Origin: Actinomadura spongiicola
GTDB lineage: Bacteria; Actinomycetota; Actinomycetes; Streptosporangiales; Streptosporangiaceae
NCBI RefSeq assembly: GCF_003432485.1
Contig: NZ_QVNQ01000003.1
Coordinates: 372,001 to 436,000 of the forward strand
Direction of reading: 5' to 3'
Length of the DNA stretch: 64,000 nucleotides
A program made the translations under genes and the position numbers. This document shows positions 50,894 to 58,524 of this stretch, one piece after another (within the stretch, counting starts at the first letter, position 1; each line of letters begins with the position of its first letter). The notes beneath the pieces are model-generated. The model did no database searches. It was not told where the DNA came from and worked only from the letters and a program-made list of their open reading frames with translations.

Positions 50894-53800
50894 TCACAGT
50901 CCGTCGTTCACCGGGGTCTCCAGCACCTTGGCATAGAGATGGACCTTCCCGTCCGCCTCGACCCGCGCGTCCATAATCTCGTATCGCGTGTTCCGGGGGA
51001 GAATCAGCTCGCGCTGGTCGGGGAAGAGGCTGTTCCTTCCCATCCAGAGGCCGCGTGAGCCTTCGGGGACGTCCATGTGCATGACGATCGGATGGTGTTG
51101 GCCGTCGATCGGCGGAGTCGTCCGGCCCAACGCCGTCGACATGAACGACTGCTCCGTCTGGACGGTCCCGATCAAGGAGCGCGGGTTGCCGTTGAACCCG
51201 TTCATGAAGTTCACGTCGTGCAGCCCGCGAAGGACCTGCACTCCCTCGGGAAGCCGGTGGCTCAGCGCCTGGTCGATCAACCGGACCCGCTCGTTGAACT
51301 CGGCCACGGTCGGGAAACCGTCGAAGCTCCTGGCGATGATTCCGCGCGCCCCGGAGTGTTGGATCCACGCCTCCAACCGCCGACCGGGCTGCGGGTTGTT
51401 GAGGATGTCATCGACGATGTGGCGCTGTTCCGGTGTCAGATCGGTTCGGTGCGCCGCGTCGTAGATGTCGCTCATGGACGGCGGGCGGCCGTGGTTCATC
51501 TCGAAGAGCGACCACCCGGGACCCACGTTCGCGTACCACTGCCGCAGGCTGTCCCCGACATCGGCCAGGCCGCGCAGGTGCGGGTTGTACGGCCAGGAGT
51601 GGCGGGTGTACTCCCTGATCGCGGCGCGCTCCTCCGCCGGCAGGTCGTTGTACTGGTCGGAGAGGTGCCGGTCGCCGTATTCCTGGCCGTCGTCGTCTTC
51701 GTCGAACCGGCGGATGCCGTCGTCGTCCATGTGTCCGGGAAGCGGATCGGAACCGCCCGGGTCACCGTCCGGGTCGCCGTCGGGGGTCGGGTCCGCACCG
51801 TCCGGGGTCGGGTCGGGGGTGCCGGGGGTGCCGGAGCCGTTCTGCTGCGGCCCCTGCTGACCGCCGTCGGGGTTCCCGTCACCCGGACCGCCCGGGTCGC
51901 CGGGACCGCCGGGGTCGCCCGTTCCGCCGTCGGCGCCGTCCTTCACGGGGGTCGCATCGGGACCGTCACCCTCAGGGGCCTTGGCTCCGCCGCCACCGCG
52001 CGGATCGTTCGGCGGCTCGGTGCCGCCCTTCGGCGTCCCGCCGTCGCCGCCGTCGCCGCCGTCACCGTCGTCGTCGCCGTTCTTGCCGTCACCGTCGTTC
52101 CCGTCGCCGCGGGGTCCACCCTCATCGGGCGTGACGAAGCGGCGGCTGTCCGGGTCCCAGGTGCCGAGGTCGTGCTCGCCATCGGCGTCGATCTTGGTGA
52201 TCTTGCCGTTCTCGAAGACGATCTTCGACCCGTCCCCGAGGTAGGTCTCGATCCGTCCGAGCTGGTTCAGTCGGGCGTCGCCCTCGCCGAGCATCCGTCC
52301 GAGGCGGCTCTTGAGCCCGTTGACGACATGGTCCTCGCTGAGCCCGGCGCGGCGGCCGTCGATGACGATGTCGCCGGACAGGCGGGTGCCGTCGGGCTGC
52401 TCGTTGAACTTGTCGAGCCCGTTCTTCAGCTGGTGGTCGAACGCGCGGCGGGTGTTCTTGCCGACGTCCTTGTACTCGGTCGGGGTGCCCGGGTCGTCGG
52501 GGCCGCTGCGCTCCAGGGCGTCCATGGACTTGAAGCCGTCGCCGCTGTCGGGGTGACGCGGCAACCGCGTGACGAGCCGGCCCTCGTCCGCCCGCTGCTC
52601 GGCGGTCTCCCGCTCCTTGTCGTCGAAGCGGTCGATGTCGTTGGCCTCGGGCGGGTCGTAGACACCGGGACGGAACTTGTCGCCGACGGGGCCCGGCTGC
52701 GTGGGGTCCTGGTCGTCGAAGTGGTCGGGCGGGATCTCGTGCCCGTCCGGCCGTCCGTCCGTTCCGGGCCCGTCCCCGTCGTTCCCGGGGTCGCCGTCGG
52801 GGGTGCCTCCATCGCCGTCCGGAGTCGATCCGTCCCCATCCGGCGTCGGGTCCCCGCCGTCCGGCGTCGGGTCCGCACCGTCGGGAGTCGGGTCCGCACC
52901 GTCGGGAGTCGGGTCCCCGCCATCGGGCGTCGGGTCCGCACCGTCGGGAGTCGGGTCCCCGCCGTCCGGCGTCGGGTCCCCGCCATCGGGCGTCGGGTCG
53001 CCGCCGTCCGGCGTGGGGTCCGCGGTGGACGGGTCGTTGCCGCCGTCGGGGGTGGTGTCCTGGGGGTCGCGGTCGTTGCCCGCGGGGTCGCGGCCGGTGC
53101 TCGTGGGGTCGTCCTGGCCGTTCTGCTGGTTCTGGCCGTTCTGCTCGTTGCCGCCGACGTGCGCGGGGTCGCGGTCGGGGGTGTTCTGGAGGTCCTCCAT
53201 GTCGTCCAGGGAGTTCTGGAGGTCCCCGGTGTCCATGTCCAGGTTGTTCACCTGGTTCTGGAGGTCCTGGGTGCTGGGGTTCTGCTGGAAGCCGACCTCC
53301 TGCTGGTCGACCCGGCCGTCGCCGTCGCGGTCGCCGCTCTGGCGGCCGCCTCCGTCGGTGTCGGCGTCGCCGCGCTTGAGGAGCTTGATGCCCGCGCGGA
53401 CCAGGCCGACGCCGACGAAGCAGCTGCCGATGTTGAGGATGCTGGAGGTGATGACGTAGCCGGGACGGTCGCCCCACTCGCGCCACGGGACGAAGGAGTG
53501 AGCGACCTCCTTCCAGTTGTTGCCGAGGTTGCTCCAGAAGTGGGAGTCCTCCTCCCACACCCAGCCGTTCTCACCGTGCAGGCCGACCAGGCCCGCCGTG
53601 TCCTCAAGGACGCCCATCCAGTTGTTGCCGAGGTTGCTCCAGAAGTGGGAGTCCTCCTCCCACACCCAGCCGTTCTCACCGTGGATGCCGACCAGGTCCG
53701 CGACGTCGGTGACGATGCCGACGGCGAAGTCCTTGACGCCGTTCCAGGCGTCCTCGTACCAGGGCGCGTCGTACTCCTGCGGCTTGGCCCAGGGGGTCTC

Positions 53801-54358
53801 GATGCCCTTGGGCGCCTGGCCCAGGCCGTACCCCTTCTCCCCGGCCTTCGGGTCGCCGTCGCCCGGGATGAAGTGCGTGCCGCCGAAGACGCCGGTGATC
53901 TTGTTGGCGCAGGCGCGCTCCGCCTCCTGGTACGCCGCGATCGCCGCGAGGATGTCGTCGTTGAGCTGGTTGTGCTCCTTGACCTTGTCCTCGTCCTCGC
54001 GCCAGTCGTCGTCGCCCTCGATGCCGGCGCGGAACTGCTGGGCGTGGCTCTTCAGGCCCTGCAACCGGCTGATGAGCGGTCTGATCTCCCCCGCGAACGT
54101 CACCAGCGCGCCGCCGACCGTGGTGACCTCGCCCTTGAAGCCGTGACCGGCGGTGGCGATCGGCTTGGTCGCGGCGAACAGCTGTTGTTCATGGGGCGCG
54201 GTATAGAACGCGTCCAGTCCCTGCCAGGCCGAATGGATGTCGTCCCCGGTCTGGGCGATCGCGGTCCCGTCCTTCTGGAGCGCCCGTCCCGCCTCCTCGA
54301 CTCCGTCGGGATCGGCCTTCGGAATCGGGATCGCGTTCGGGTCGATCACTCCGCTCAA
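50894..54358 (-). CDS. type VII-secreted polymorphic toxin with C-terminal ADP-ribosyltransferase
   Basis: This 1154-aa protein has modules in order. Residues 1-160 are a helical WXG-like secretion region (W45-Q-G47). A 35-aa unit containing HGENGWVWEEDSHFWSNLG is present twice (about 225-290), followed by a hydrophobic helix near 305-325. A long Asp/Pro/Gly linker holds heptapeptide DPTPDGG/A repeats (about 445-510). A nuclease-like region (570-730) contains E628-Y-K630 in TEYKDVGKN. A second Gly/Asp linker follows, and about 900-1154 is an ADP-ribosyltransferase of the exoenzyme family with R1044 (VLRGLHDV), S1074-T-A and Q1115-R-E1117. The QxE form suggests non-arginine targets. It is divergent from the ESAT-6 genes. 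Confidence 0.8.
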   Translation of the reverse strand: MSGVIDPNAIPIPKADPDGVEEAGRALQKDGTAIAQTGDDIHSAWQGLDAFYTAPHEQQLFAATKPIATAGHGFKGEVTTVGGALVTFAGEIRPLISRLQGLKSHAQQFRAGIEGDDDWREDEDKVKEHNQLNDDILAAIAAYQEAERACANKITGVFGGTHFIPGDGDPKAGEKGYGLGQAPKGIETPWAKPQEYDAPWYEDAWNGVKDFAVGIVTDVADLVGIHGENGWVWEEDSHFWSNLGNNWMGVLEDTAGLVGLHGENGWVWEEDSHFWSNLGNNWKEVAHSFVPWREWGDRPGYVITSSILNIGSCFVGVGLVRAGIKLLKRGDADTDGGGRQSGDRDGDGRVDQQEVGFQQNPSTQDLQNQVNNLDMDTGDLQNSLDDMEDLQNTPDRDPAHVGGNEQNGQNQQNGQDDPTSTGRDPAGNDRDPQDTTPDGGNDPSTADPTPDGGDPTPDGGDPTPDGGDPTPDGADPTPDGGDPTPDGADPTPDGADPTPDGGDPTPDGDGSTPDGDGGTPDGDPGNDGDGPGTDGRPDGHEIPPDHFDDQDPTQPGPVGDKFRPGVYDPPEANDIDRFDDKERETAEQRADEGRLVTRLPRHPDSGDGFKSMDALERSGPDDPGTPTEYKDVGKNTRRAFDHQLKNGLDKFNEQPDGTRLSGDIVIDGRRAGLSEDHVVNGLKSRLGRMLGEGDARLNQLGRIETYLGDGSKIVFENGKITKIDADGEHDLGTWDPDSRRFVTPDEGGPRGDGNDGDGKNGDDDGDGGDGGDGGTPKGGTEPPNDPRGGGGAKAPEGDGPDATPVKDGADGGTGDPGGPGDPGGPGDGNPDGGQQGPQQNGSGTPGTPDPTPDGADPTPDGDPDGDPGGSDPLPGHMDDDGIRRFDEDDDGQEYGDRHLSDQYNDLPAEERAAIREYTRHSWPYNPHLRGLADVGDSLRQWYANVGPGWSLFEMNHGRPPSMSDIYDAAHRTDLTPEQRHIVDDILNNPQPGRRLEAWIQHSGARGIIARSFDGFPTVAEFNERVRLIDQALSHRLPEGVQVLRGLHDVNFMNGFNGNPRSLIGTVQTEQSFMSTALGRTTPPIDGQHHPIVMHMDVPEGSRGLWMGRNSLFPDQRELILPRNTRYEIMDARVEADGKVHLYAKVLETPVNDGL
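52832..53020 (-). repeat. 21-bp tandem repeats (DPTPDGG/A heptapeptides)
   Basis: About nine in-frame 21-bp units with GCC-rich variants encode the Pro/Asp linker of the T7SS toxin. They are a candidate hot spot for copy-number change. Confidence 0.85.
53513..53683 (-). repeat. 105-bp tandem duplication in toxin gene
   Basis: A 66-bp block is identical at 53513-53578 and 53618-53683 (period 105 bp, 35 codons), giving two copies of the HGENGWVWEEDSHFW unit. Identity at the DNA level suggests a recent duplication or gene conversion. Confidence 0.88.
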
Positions 54359-54451
54359 CGTCGCACCACCCTGTGTCCTGCGGTTACGCGGTCGTTACGT
54401 TTCTGTGTCCGACGCACGGCGGCGCGGCGTCGTTCGGCCGTTCTCCGGCCT

Positions 54452-54805
54452 TTACTTCCCGATCTTGGGAGCGGGCGCGTTCACCGCGGTGCGCTGCGCC
54501 TCCGCCAGCATTTCCATGTCGCCGTTGATAAAGGCCTTGGTGGCTTTGACCGCGCCGGTGATACAGGCGCCACCCTTCGTCACCATGCCCTTCAACCCGG
54601 GGGTCGTGTACTCCACGTACTCCTTCAGCGCGGTTCCGACGGGCATGCTCGCCGCCGCCGTCCCGGCCTGTCCGACGTGGGTACCGAAGGTCTCCAGCTG
54701 TTTGACCAGGCCCCCGCCGCCTTCGCCCCCCTCGCCCGCGAGAAGGCCGCCGACCTTGGAGACGACCGAGCCCACTCCTGACGGCTTGATGTCGTACGTC
54801 GTCAA
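54452..54805 (-). CDS. small T7SS-associated protein
   Basis: This 117-aa protein begins LTTYDIKPSGVGSVVSKVGGLLAG and is helical with Gly-rich stretches; it resembles actinomycete proteins that sit beside ESX-type substrates (DUF6507-like, tentative). TTG 54805 overlaps the upstream stop (TTGA), supporting coupling. A start at 54868 would reach into the upstream gene. Confidence 0.65.
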   Translation of the reverse strand: MTTYDIKPSGVGSVVSKVGGLLAGEGGEGGGGLVKQLETFGTHVGQAGTAAASMPVGTALKEYVEYTTPGLKGMVTKGGACITGAVKATKAFINGDMEMLAEAQRTAVNAPAPKIGK

Positions 54806-55098
54806 CCCGCGTCCCCCTTTGAGAACCTGCCCGCCCGGAAGTTGCCGGGCGGCCTTGCCTCCGGCCACCGCGTCCCCTGCGGCGGCGTTCCGTCCACGAT
54901 GTCGGCGAACTCGGCCAGTGCGGCACCGATCCGCTCGCCCTCGGCGCGCGCCTGCGCGACGAGTAGGGAGGCGGCGGCCTCGGCGGCCGCGACCGGGTCA
55001 CCGTCCGGCACCCCCGATCGAACCGCCTCGTCCTCGGGCGGTTCGACGGTGCTTTCCGGGACGCCGGCCTCCGGGAATTCAACCAGCTCGAACTTCAT
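54802..55098 (-). CDS. small T7SS-associated helical protein
   Basis: This 98-aa protein has an acidic N terminus (VPESTVEPPEDEAVRSGVPDG) and a helix AAAEAAASLLVAQARAEGERIGAAL, then a Pro/Gly/Arg tail. It is coupled to the next gene through TTGA and lies upstream of the toxin. ATG 55098 is preceded by TGGAG. No family recognised; a chaperone or co-secreted partner of the toxin is plausible. The 279-nt divergent region 55099-55377 holds the promoters for both arms. Confidence 0.6.
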   Translation of the reverse strand: MKFELVEFPEAGVPESTVEPPEDEAVRSGVPDGDPVAAAEAAASLLVAQARAEGERIGAALAEFADIVDGTPPQGTRWPEARPPGNFRAGRFSKGDAG

Positions 55099-55377
55099 GA
55101 CTCCACACCGAAGCGGCGACATCGCCGTTCTATCCTGATCGTCCGGAGCCGTCATGTCTAGTGGACCGGGCGGATTGGAACGTTTCCACAGTGGATCGGT
55201 ATCGTACGGAACTCAATGGCCGTGGCGCGCGTCTCACACTACGTTGTCGGTGTGTTTCCGATCGGCCACGGCTTCCCTCCCGGGTGGCATGACGGGCGTC
55301 GGAGAAACTATCGTCGATGCCAGGCATCGGCAATTGCGAACAATCATGTGCGACGACCTCTGGCAAGCGAGGTAGTG

Positions 55378-55713
55378 ATGGGTCGATGGGACCAAGGGCA
55401 GAACACGCTGATTCACCTGGCCAAACAGACCGGGGCATCGGGTGAGGAACTGGCGGGTCTGGTTCGGCAGCTGATCGTGGCCGCCGAGCCGCTGTCCGGC
55501 AAGTTCAACGGGGCGGGCAAGGCGGCGTTCGACAGCTTCAAGGCTCGCTCGGACCAGATCTGCGCGGATCTGAAGGGCGGGCTGGACCGCGTCAACACCG
55601 GTCAGCTCGGCATGGAGCGCGCGTTCTCCGGCGGTGACCAGGAGATGGCCGACGAGGGGAGCCGCGCCATGGGCGCCGCCAACTTCGACGGCGCGAAGTT
55701 CCGCACCGCCTGA
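55378..55713 (+). CDS. ESAT-6/WXG100-like protein
   Basis: This 111-aa helical-hairpin protein has the turn GKFNGAGKAAFDSF, with F-N-G where the W-x-G turn of WXG100 proteins would be. It is one of two such proteins in tandem, as with EsxA/EsxB pairs that travel together through type VII systems. ATG 55378 (a GTG is one codon upstream). It begins the machinery arm. Confidence 0.82.
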   Translation: MGRWDQGQNTLIHLAKQTGASGEELAGLVRQLIVAAEPLSGKFNGAGKAAFDSFKARSDQICADLKGGLDRVNTGQLGMERAFSGGDQEMADEGSRAMGAANFDGAKFRTA

Positions 55714-55742
55714 CACGGGGACGAAGGAAAGGGGACAGCACG

Positions 55743-56045
55743 GTGACGGACGGACGGCGTAGTTACGACACCGGAGCCTCGGGCGAGGCCCAGGGCAACA
55801 TCCAGGTGATCGTGTCGCGGTTGGAGGCCCTGATCGGCACCCGCGACACCGACGTCAAGGCCGCGATGGCCGACTTCGAGGCGACCGGGGTCTCGGACGA
55901 GTACCACGCCAAGGAGTTGAAGTGGCACTCCGCGGCCAACGAGACCCGTGAGATCATCCGCCTGGTGAAGGCCACGCTGGAGAAGAACGACGAGATCGCG
56001 CACACGACGCTCGGCAAGGCGAGCGCCGCGGTACAGGCGATCTGA
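55743..56045 (+). CDS. ESAT-6 family protein, second of pair
   Basis: This 100-aa helical-hairpin protein starts MTDGRRSYDTGASGEAQGNIQVIV, matching the family annotated as pore-forming ESAT-6 proteins in actinomycetes. The turn reads TGVSDEYHAKELKWHSAANE, without a canonical WxG. GTG 55743 follows AGGAAAGGGG. It probably forms a heterodimer with the preceding protein. Confidence 0.85.
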   Translation: MTDGRRSYDTGASGEAQGNIQVIVSRLEALIGTRDTDVKAAMADFEATGVSDEYHAKELKWHSAANETREIIRLVKATLEKNDEIAHTTLGKASAAVQAI

Positions 56046-56175
56046 ACGGCCGCCGACCGGTCACCGGTCGGCGGCCGGCCGACGCGGGAGGGAACGCGAA
56101 AGGTGCGCGTCCCCTCCCGCGTCAGTGATATGTACAGGTTTCCGGGGCACGCGGGGCGTAGGAGGGGAGGCGGCG

Positions 56176-57156
56176 TTGGCACGCGACTACGACAACCAGT
56201 TGCTGGAGTCGGTGACGGTGCGGCGCCGCCGGCTACGCGACGCGCTGCTGTTCGGCCCGCAACGCACCCGCCGCACGTTCGACGAGCACGTCGGAAAGAT
56301 CATCGCCGGGTTGTGCGTGGCGGCGGTGCTGTGCGCGGGCACCGTCGGCTGGTCGTACCTCCAGTCGGTGTTCCAGGAGCAGAAGCGCGAGCGGGCCGCG
56401 CAGGAGCAGCAGCCCACGGGCGGGGGCGCCGCGCCGGTGCCCGCCGACTGGGTGGGCGCGCAGGTGACCTTCGGCCGGCTGCGGCAGGCGCTGACGAAGG
56501 CGGGCGTGCCCGGCGGTCTCTACGTCCTGCCGGGCGAGCCGCGTCCGAGGCCCGCGAAGGTCGCCGGCTACTACGTCATCGCCAGGGGCCAGGACAACTT
56601 CACCGGCGGGGTCGTCGAGTTCCGGCAGGCGCGGATCGCGGCCGAGTTCACGACCGAGGACGAGGCGTGCCGCTGGCTGTACGGTGAGCTGGTCGTCACC
56701 GAGACGCCCCCGCACAGGCTCGACCCGCCGGCCGAGCGGAAGGCGTTCGAGGACGGCGCGGCGCTGAACTCGCAACTGCGGGGAGAGATCGCCGCGGCGG
56801 GGGGCGCGTCGACGACGTTCACGCTGAAGCAGGGCGCGCTGATCGACCGGTTCGGGCCGGAGAGCGGGGCGACGCTGTTCCCGTTCGGCGTCGGGTACGG
56901 GTTCCGCGGGCTGCCGGAGGCGGTGCGGGCCGGCGTCCCCGCCGACGCGCCGGCCGGCTACCACCGCTACCGGGTCCGCCGCCAGTTCAAGGTGGCGGCC
57001 TCGATCTCGCCGCGGGTCGGGGCGTCGCCCGGCGGCGCGGTGCGGTTCACCATCGAGCCCGGCCTGTTCCCCCGGCCCCCGCTGCTGCCGACCGTCCGGA
57101 TGCTGCTCCGCGACGGCTACCTTGAACGGGTCTCGGGCACGGCGGTCCCCAGGTGA
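56176..57156 (+). CDS. EccB-like membrane protein with C-terminal TNT-like domain
   Basis: This 326-aa protein has a short cytoplasmic N terminus with an Arg-rich VRRRRLRDALL helix, one transmembrane helix (about residues 40-62) as in EccB, and an extracytoplasmic region. Residues about 222-320 resemble the tuberculosis necrotizing toxin fold (LIDRFGPESGATLFPFG, RGLPEAV, YHRYRV, PGGAVRFTI). The Gln expected after GGG in active TNT enzymes (GGGPQY) is Arg290 here, so NAD+ hydrolysis may be lost. TTG 56176 is chosen for GGAGGGGAGG about 8 nt upstream. eccD follows after 22 nt. Confidence 0.75.
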   Translation: MARDYDNQLLESVTVRRRRLRDALLFGPQRTRRTFDEHVGKIIAGLCVAAVLCAGTVGWSYLQSVFQEQKRERAAQEQQPTGGGAAPVPADWVGAQVTFGRLRQALTKAGVPGGLYVLPGEPRPRPAKVAGYYVIARGQDNFTGGVVEFRQARIAAEFTTEDEACRWLYGELVVTETPPHRLDPPAERKAFEDGAALNSQLRGEIAAAGGASTTFTLKQGALIDRFGPESGATLFPFGVGYGFRGLPEAVRAGVPADAPAGYHRYRVRRQFKVAASISPRVGASPGGAVRFTIEPGLFPRPPLLPTVRMLLRDGYLERVSGTAVPR

Positions 57157-57178
57157 GAGTCCGGACGGAAGGGCGTTC

Positions 57179-58516
57179 ATGAGCGTGTGGAGCCGGGTGA
57201 CCCTGGTGGGAGAGGCCCGGACGGTGGACATGGTGTTGCCGGCGCAGGAGCCGCTCGGCGCGCTGATGCCGGACGTGCTGCAACTGCTGGGCGATCCGGT
57301 GCGGAACCCGCCGCAGCTGAGGCATCTGGTCACCTCCACCGGCGAGGTCCTCGACCCCGGGTCGAGCCTCGCCGACCGGCAGGTGCCGGACGGGGCCGTG
57401 CTGCGGCTCGTCCGGTCCGACGAGCCGGTGCCCGCGCCGGTGGTGCACGAGGTGCCGGAGGTGGTGGGCGACTCGCTCGACCTGCGGCTGCTGAGCTGGA
57501 GCCCGGCGGCGGCGCGGTGGACCGCGACCTTCACGCTGGTGGCGCTGGCGGTGGGCGCCGGGCTGGTGATCCGGGCGGGTTCCAGCGCCGCGACGGCCGC
57601 GATCGCGACGGCCTGCCTGGCGGCGCTGCTCCTGGTCTGCGGTGTCGTGATCGGCATGGCCGGGCGCGAACCCGCGGGGCTGGCGATGACCCTGGGCGGT
57701 GGCGCGGCGGGCCTGCCGGCACTGTGGTGGGCCGCCGCCGCGCACGACTGGCCCGCCTGGGGCCGTTGGGGCGGCGCGGCGTTGCTGCTCGCCGTGCTGG
57801 TCATGCTGCTCGGGCTCAGCTCACCGCTGGGGCGCGGCGCGCTGGTCGGCGGTGCCGCGGCCGCCCTGCTGGCCGCGATCGGCACGGTCTGTGCCGCGGC
57901 GGGGCTGGATTCCGACCGAACCGGGGCGGTGCTCGCGCTGTCCTGCGTGGTGTTGCTCAGCGTGCTGCTGCGGACGGCGCTGTCGCTGTCCGGGCTGACC
58001 TCCCTCGACGACCGGCGCAGCGCCGGCGGCGCGGTGCCGCGGGTCGACCTGATGGCGGCGCTCGACCGGGCGCACCGCACCATGGTGATCGCCACGTTGG
58101 CGGTGTCGGTGGCCGCGGCCGTCGCCGGGCTGGGCGCCGCCACCGAGCTCGGCGGGTCGCGGGGCGGCTGGAACGCCGCGCTGGCCGCGCTGCTGGCGCT
58201 CGTCGTCGCGGGCCGCGCCCGCGTCTTCCCCCTGGTCCTGCAGAAGGCGGCGCTGCTGGCGGCTGCGGTGGTGATCGTCGTCGGGCTCGGGGTGCGGTGG
58301 GCGGAGCAGGTGTCCTGGGGCATCGCGCCCGCGCTGGGTATGCTGCTCATCGGTCTGGCGGCCGCGGTCGTCGTGCTCACCGTCCAGCCGGCCGAGCACA
58401 CCCGGGCGCGGCTGCGACGGATCATGAACCGGATCGAGGCGACGGCCGTGATCGCGATCATCCCGGTCGCGATCGGGGTCTTCGGCATCTTCGCACGACT
58501 GCGCGAGACGTTTTGA
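57179..58516 (+). CDS. eccD: type VII secretion integral membrane protein EccD
   Basis: This 445-aa protein has a ubiquitin-like N-terminal domain (residues 1-85, SRVTLVGEARTVDMVLPAQEPLGALMPDVLQLL) and about 11 membrane helices from residue 120 onward. EccD forms the channel-lining barrel of type VII translocons. GGAAGGGCG lies upstream of the ATG. It is between the TNT protein and the ATPase gene. Confidence 0.92.
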   Translation: MSVWSRVTLVGEARTVDMVLPAQEPLGALMPDVLQLLGDPVRNPPQLRHLVTSTGEVLDPGSSLADRQVPDGAVLRLVRSDEPVPAPVVHEVPEVVGDSLDLRLLSWSPAAARWTATFTLVALAVGAGLVIRAGSSAATAAIATACLAALLLVCGVVIGMAGREPAGLAMTLGGGAAGLPALWWAAAAHDWPAWGRWGGAALLLAVLVMLLGLSSPLGRGALVGGAAAALLAAIGTVCAAAGLDSDRTGAVLALSCVVLLSVLLRTALSLSGLTSLDDRRSAGGAVPRVDLMAALDRAHRTMVIATLAVSVAAAVAGLGAATELGGSRGGWNAALAALLALVVAGRARVFPLVLQKAALLAAAVVIVVGLGVRWAEQVSWGIAPALGMLLIGLAAAVVVLTVQPAEHTRARLRRIMNRIEATAVIAIIPVAIGVFGIFARLRETF

Positions 58517-58524
58517 GAGGAAGC

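Noticed and set aside
51077..54781. 1234-codon open frame opposite the toxin gene
   Set aside because: It is the antisense shadow of the Asp/Gly/Pro-rich toxin, and the reversed repeats account for its apparent VGSRV periodicity.
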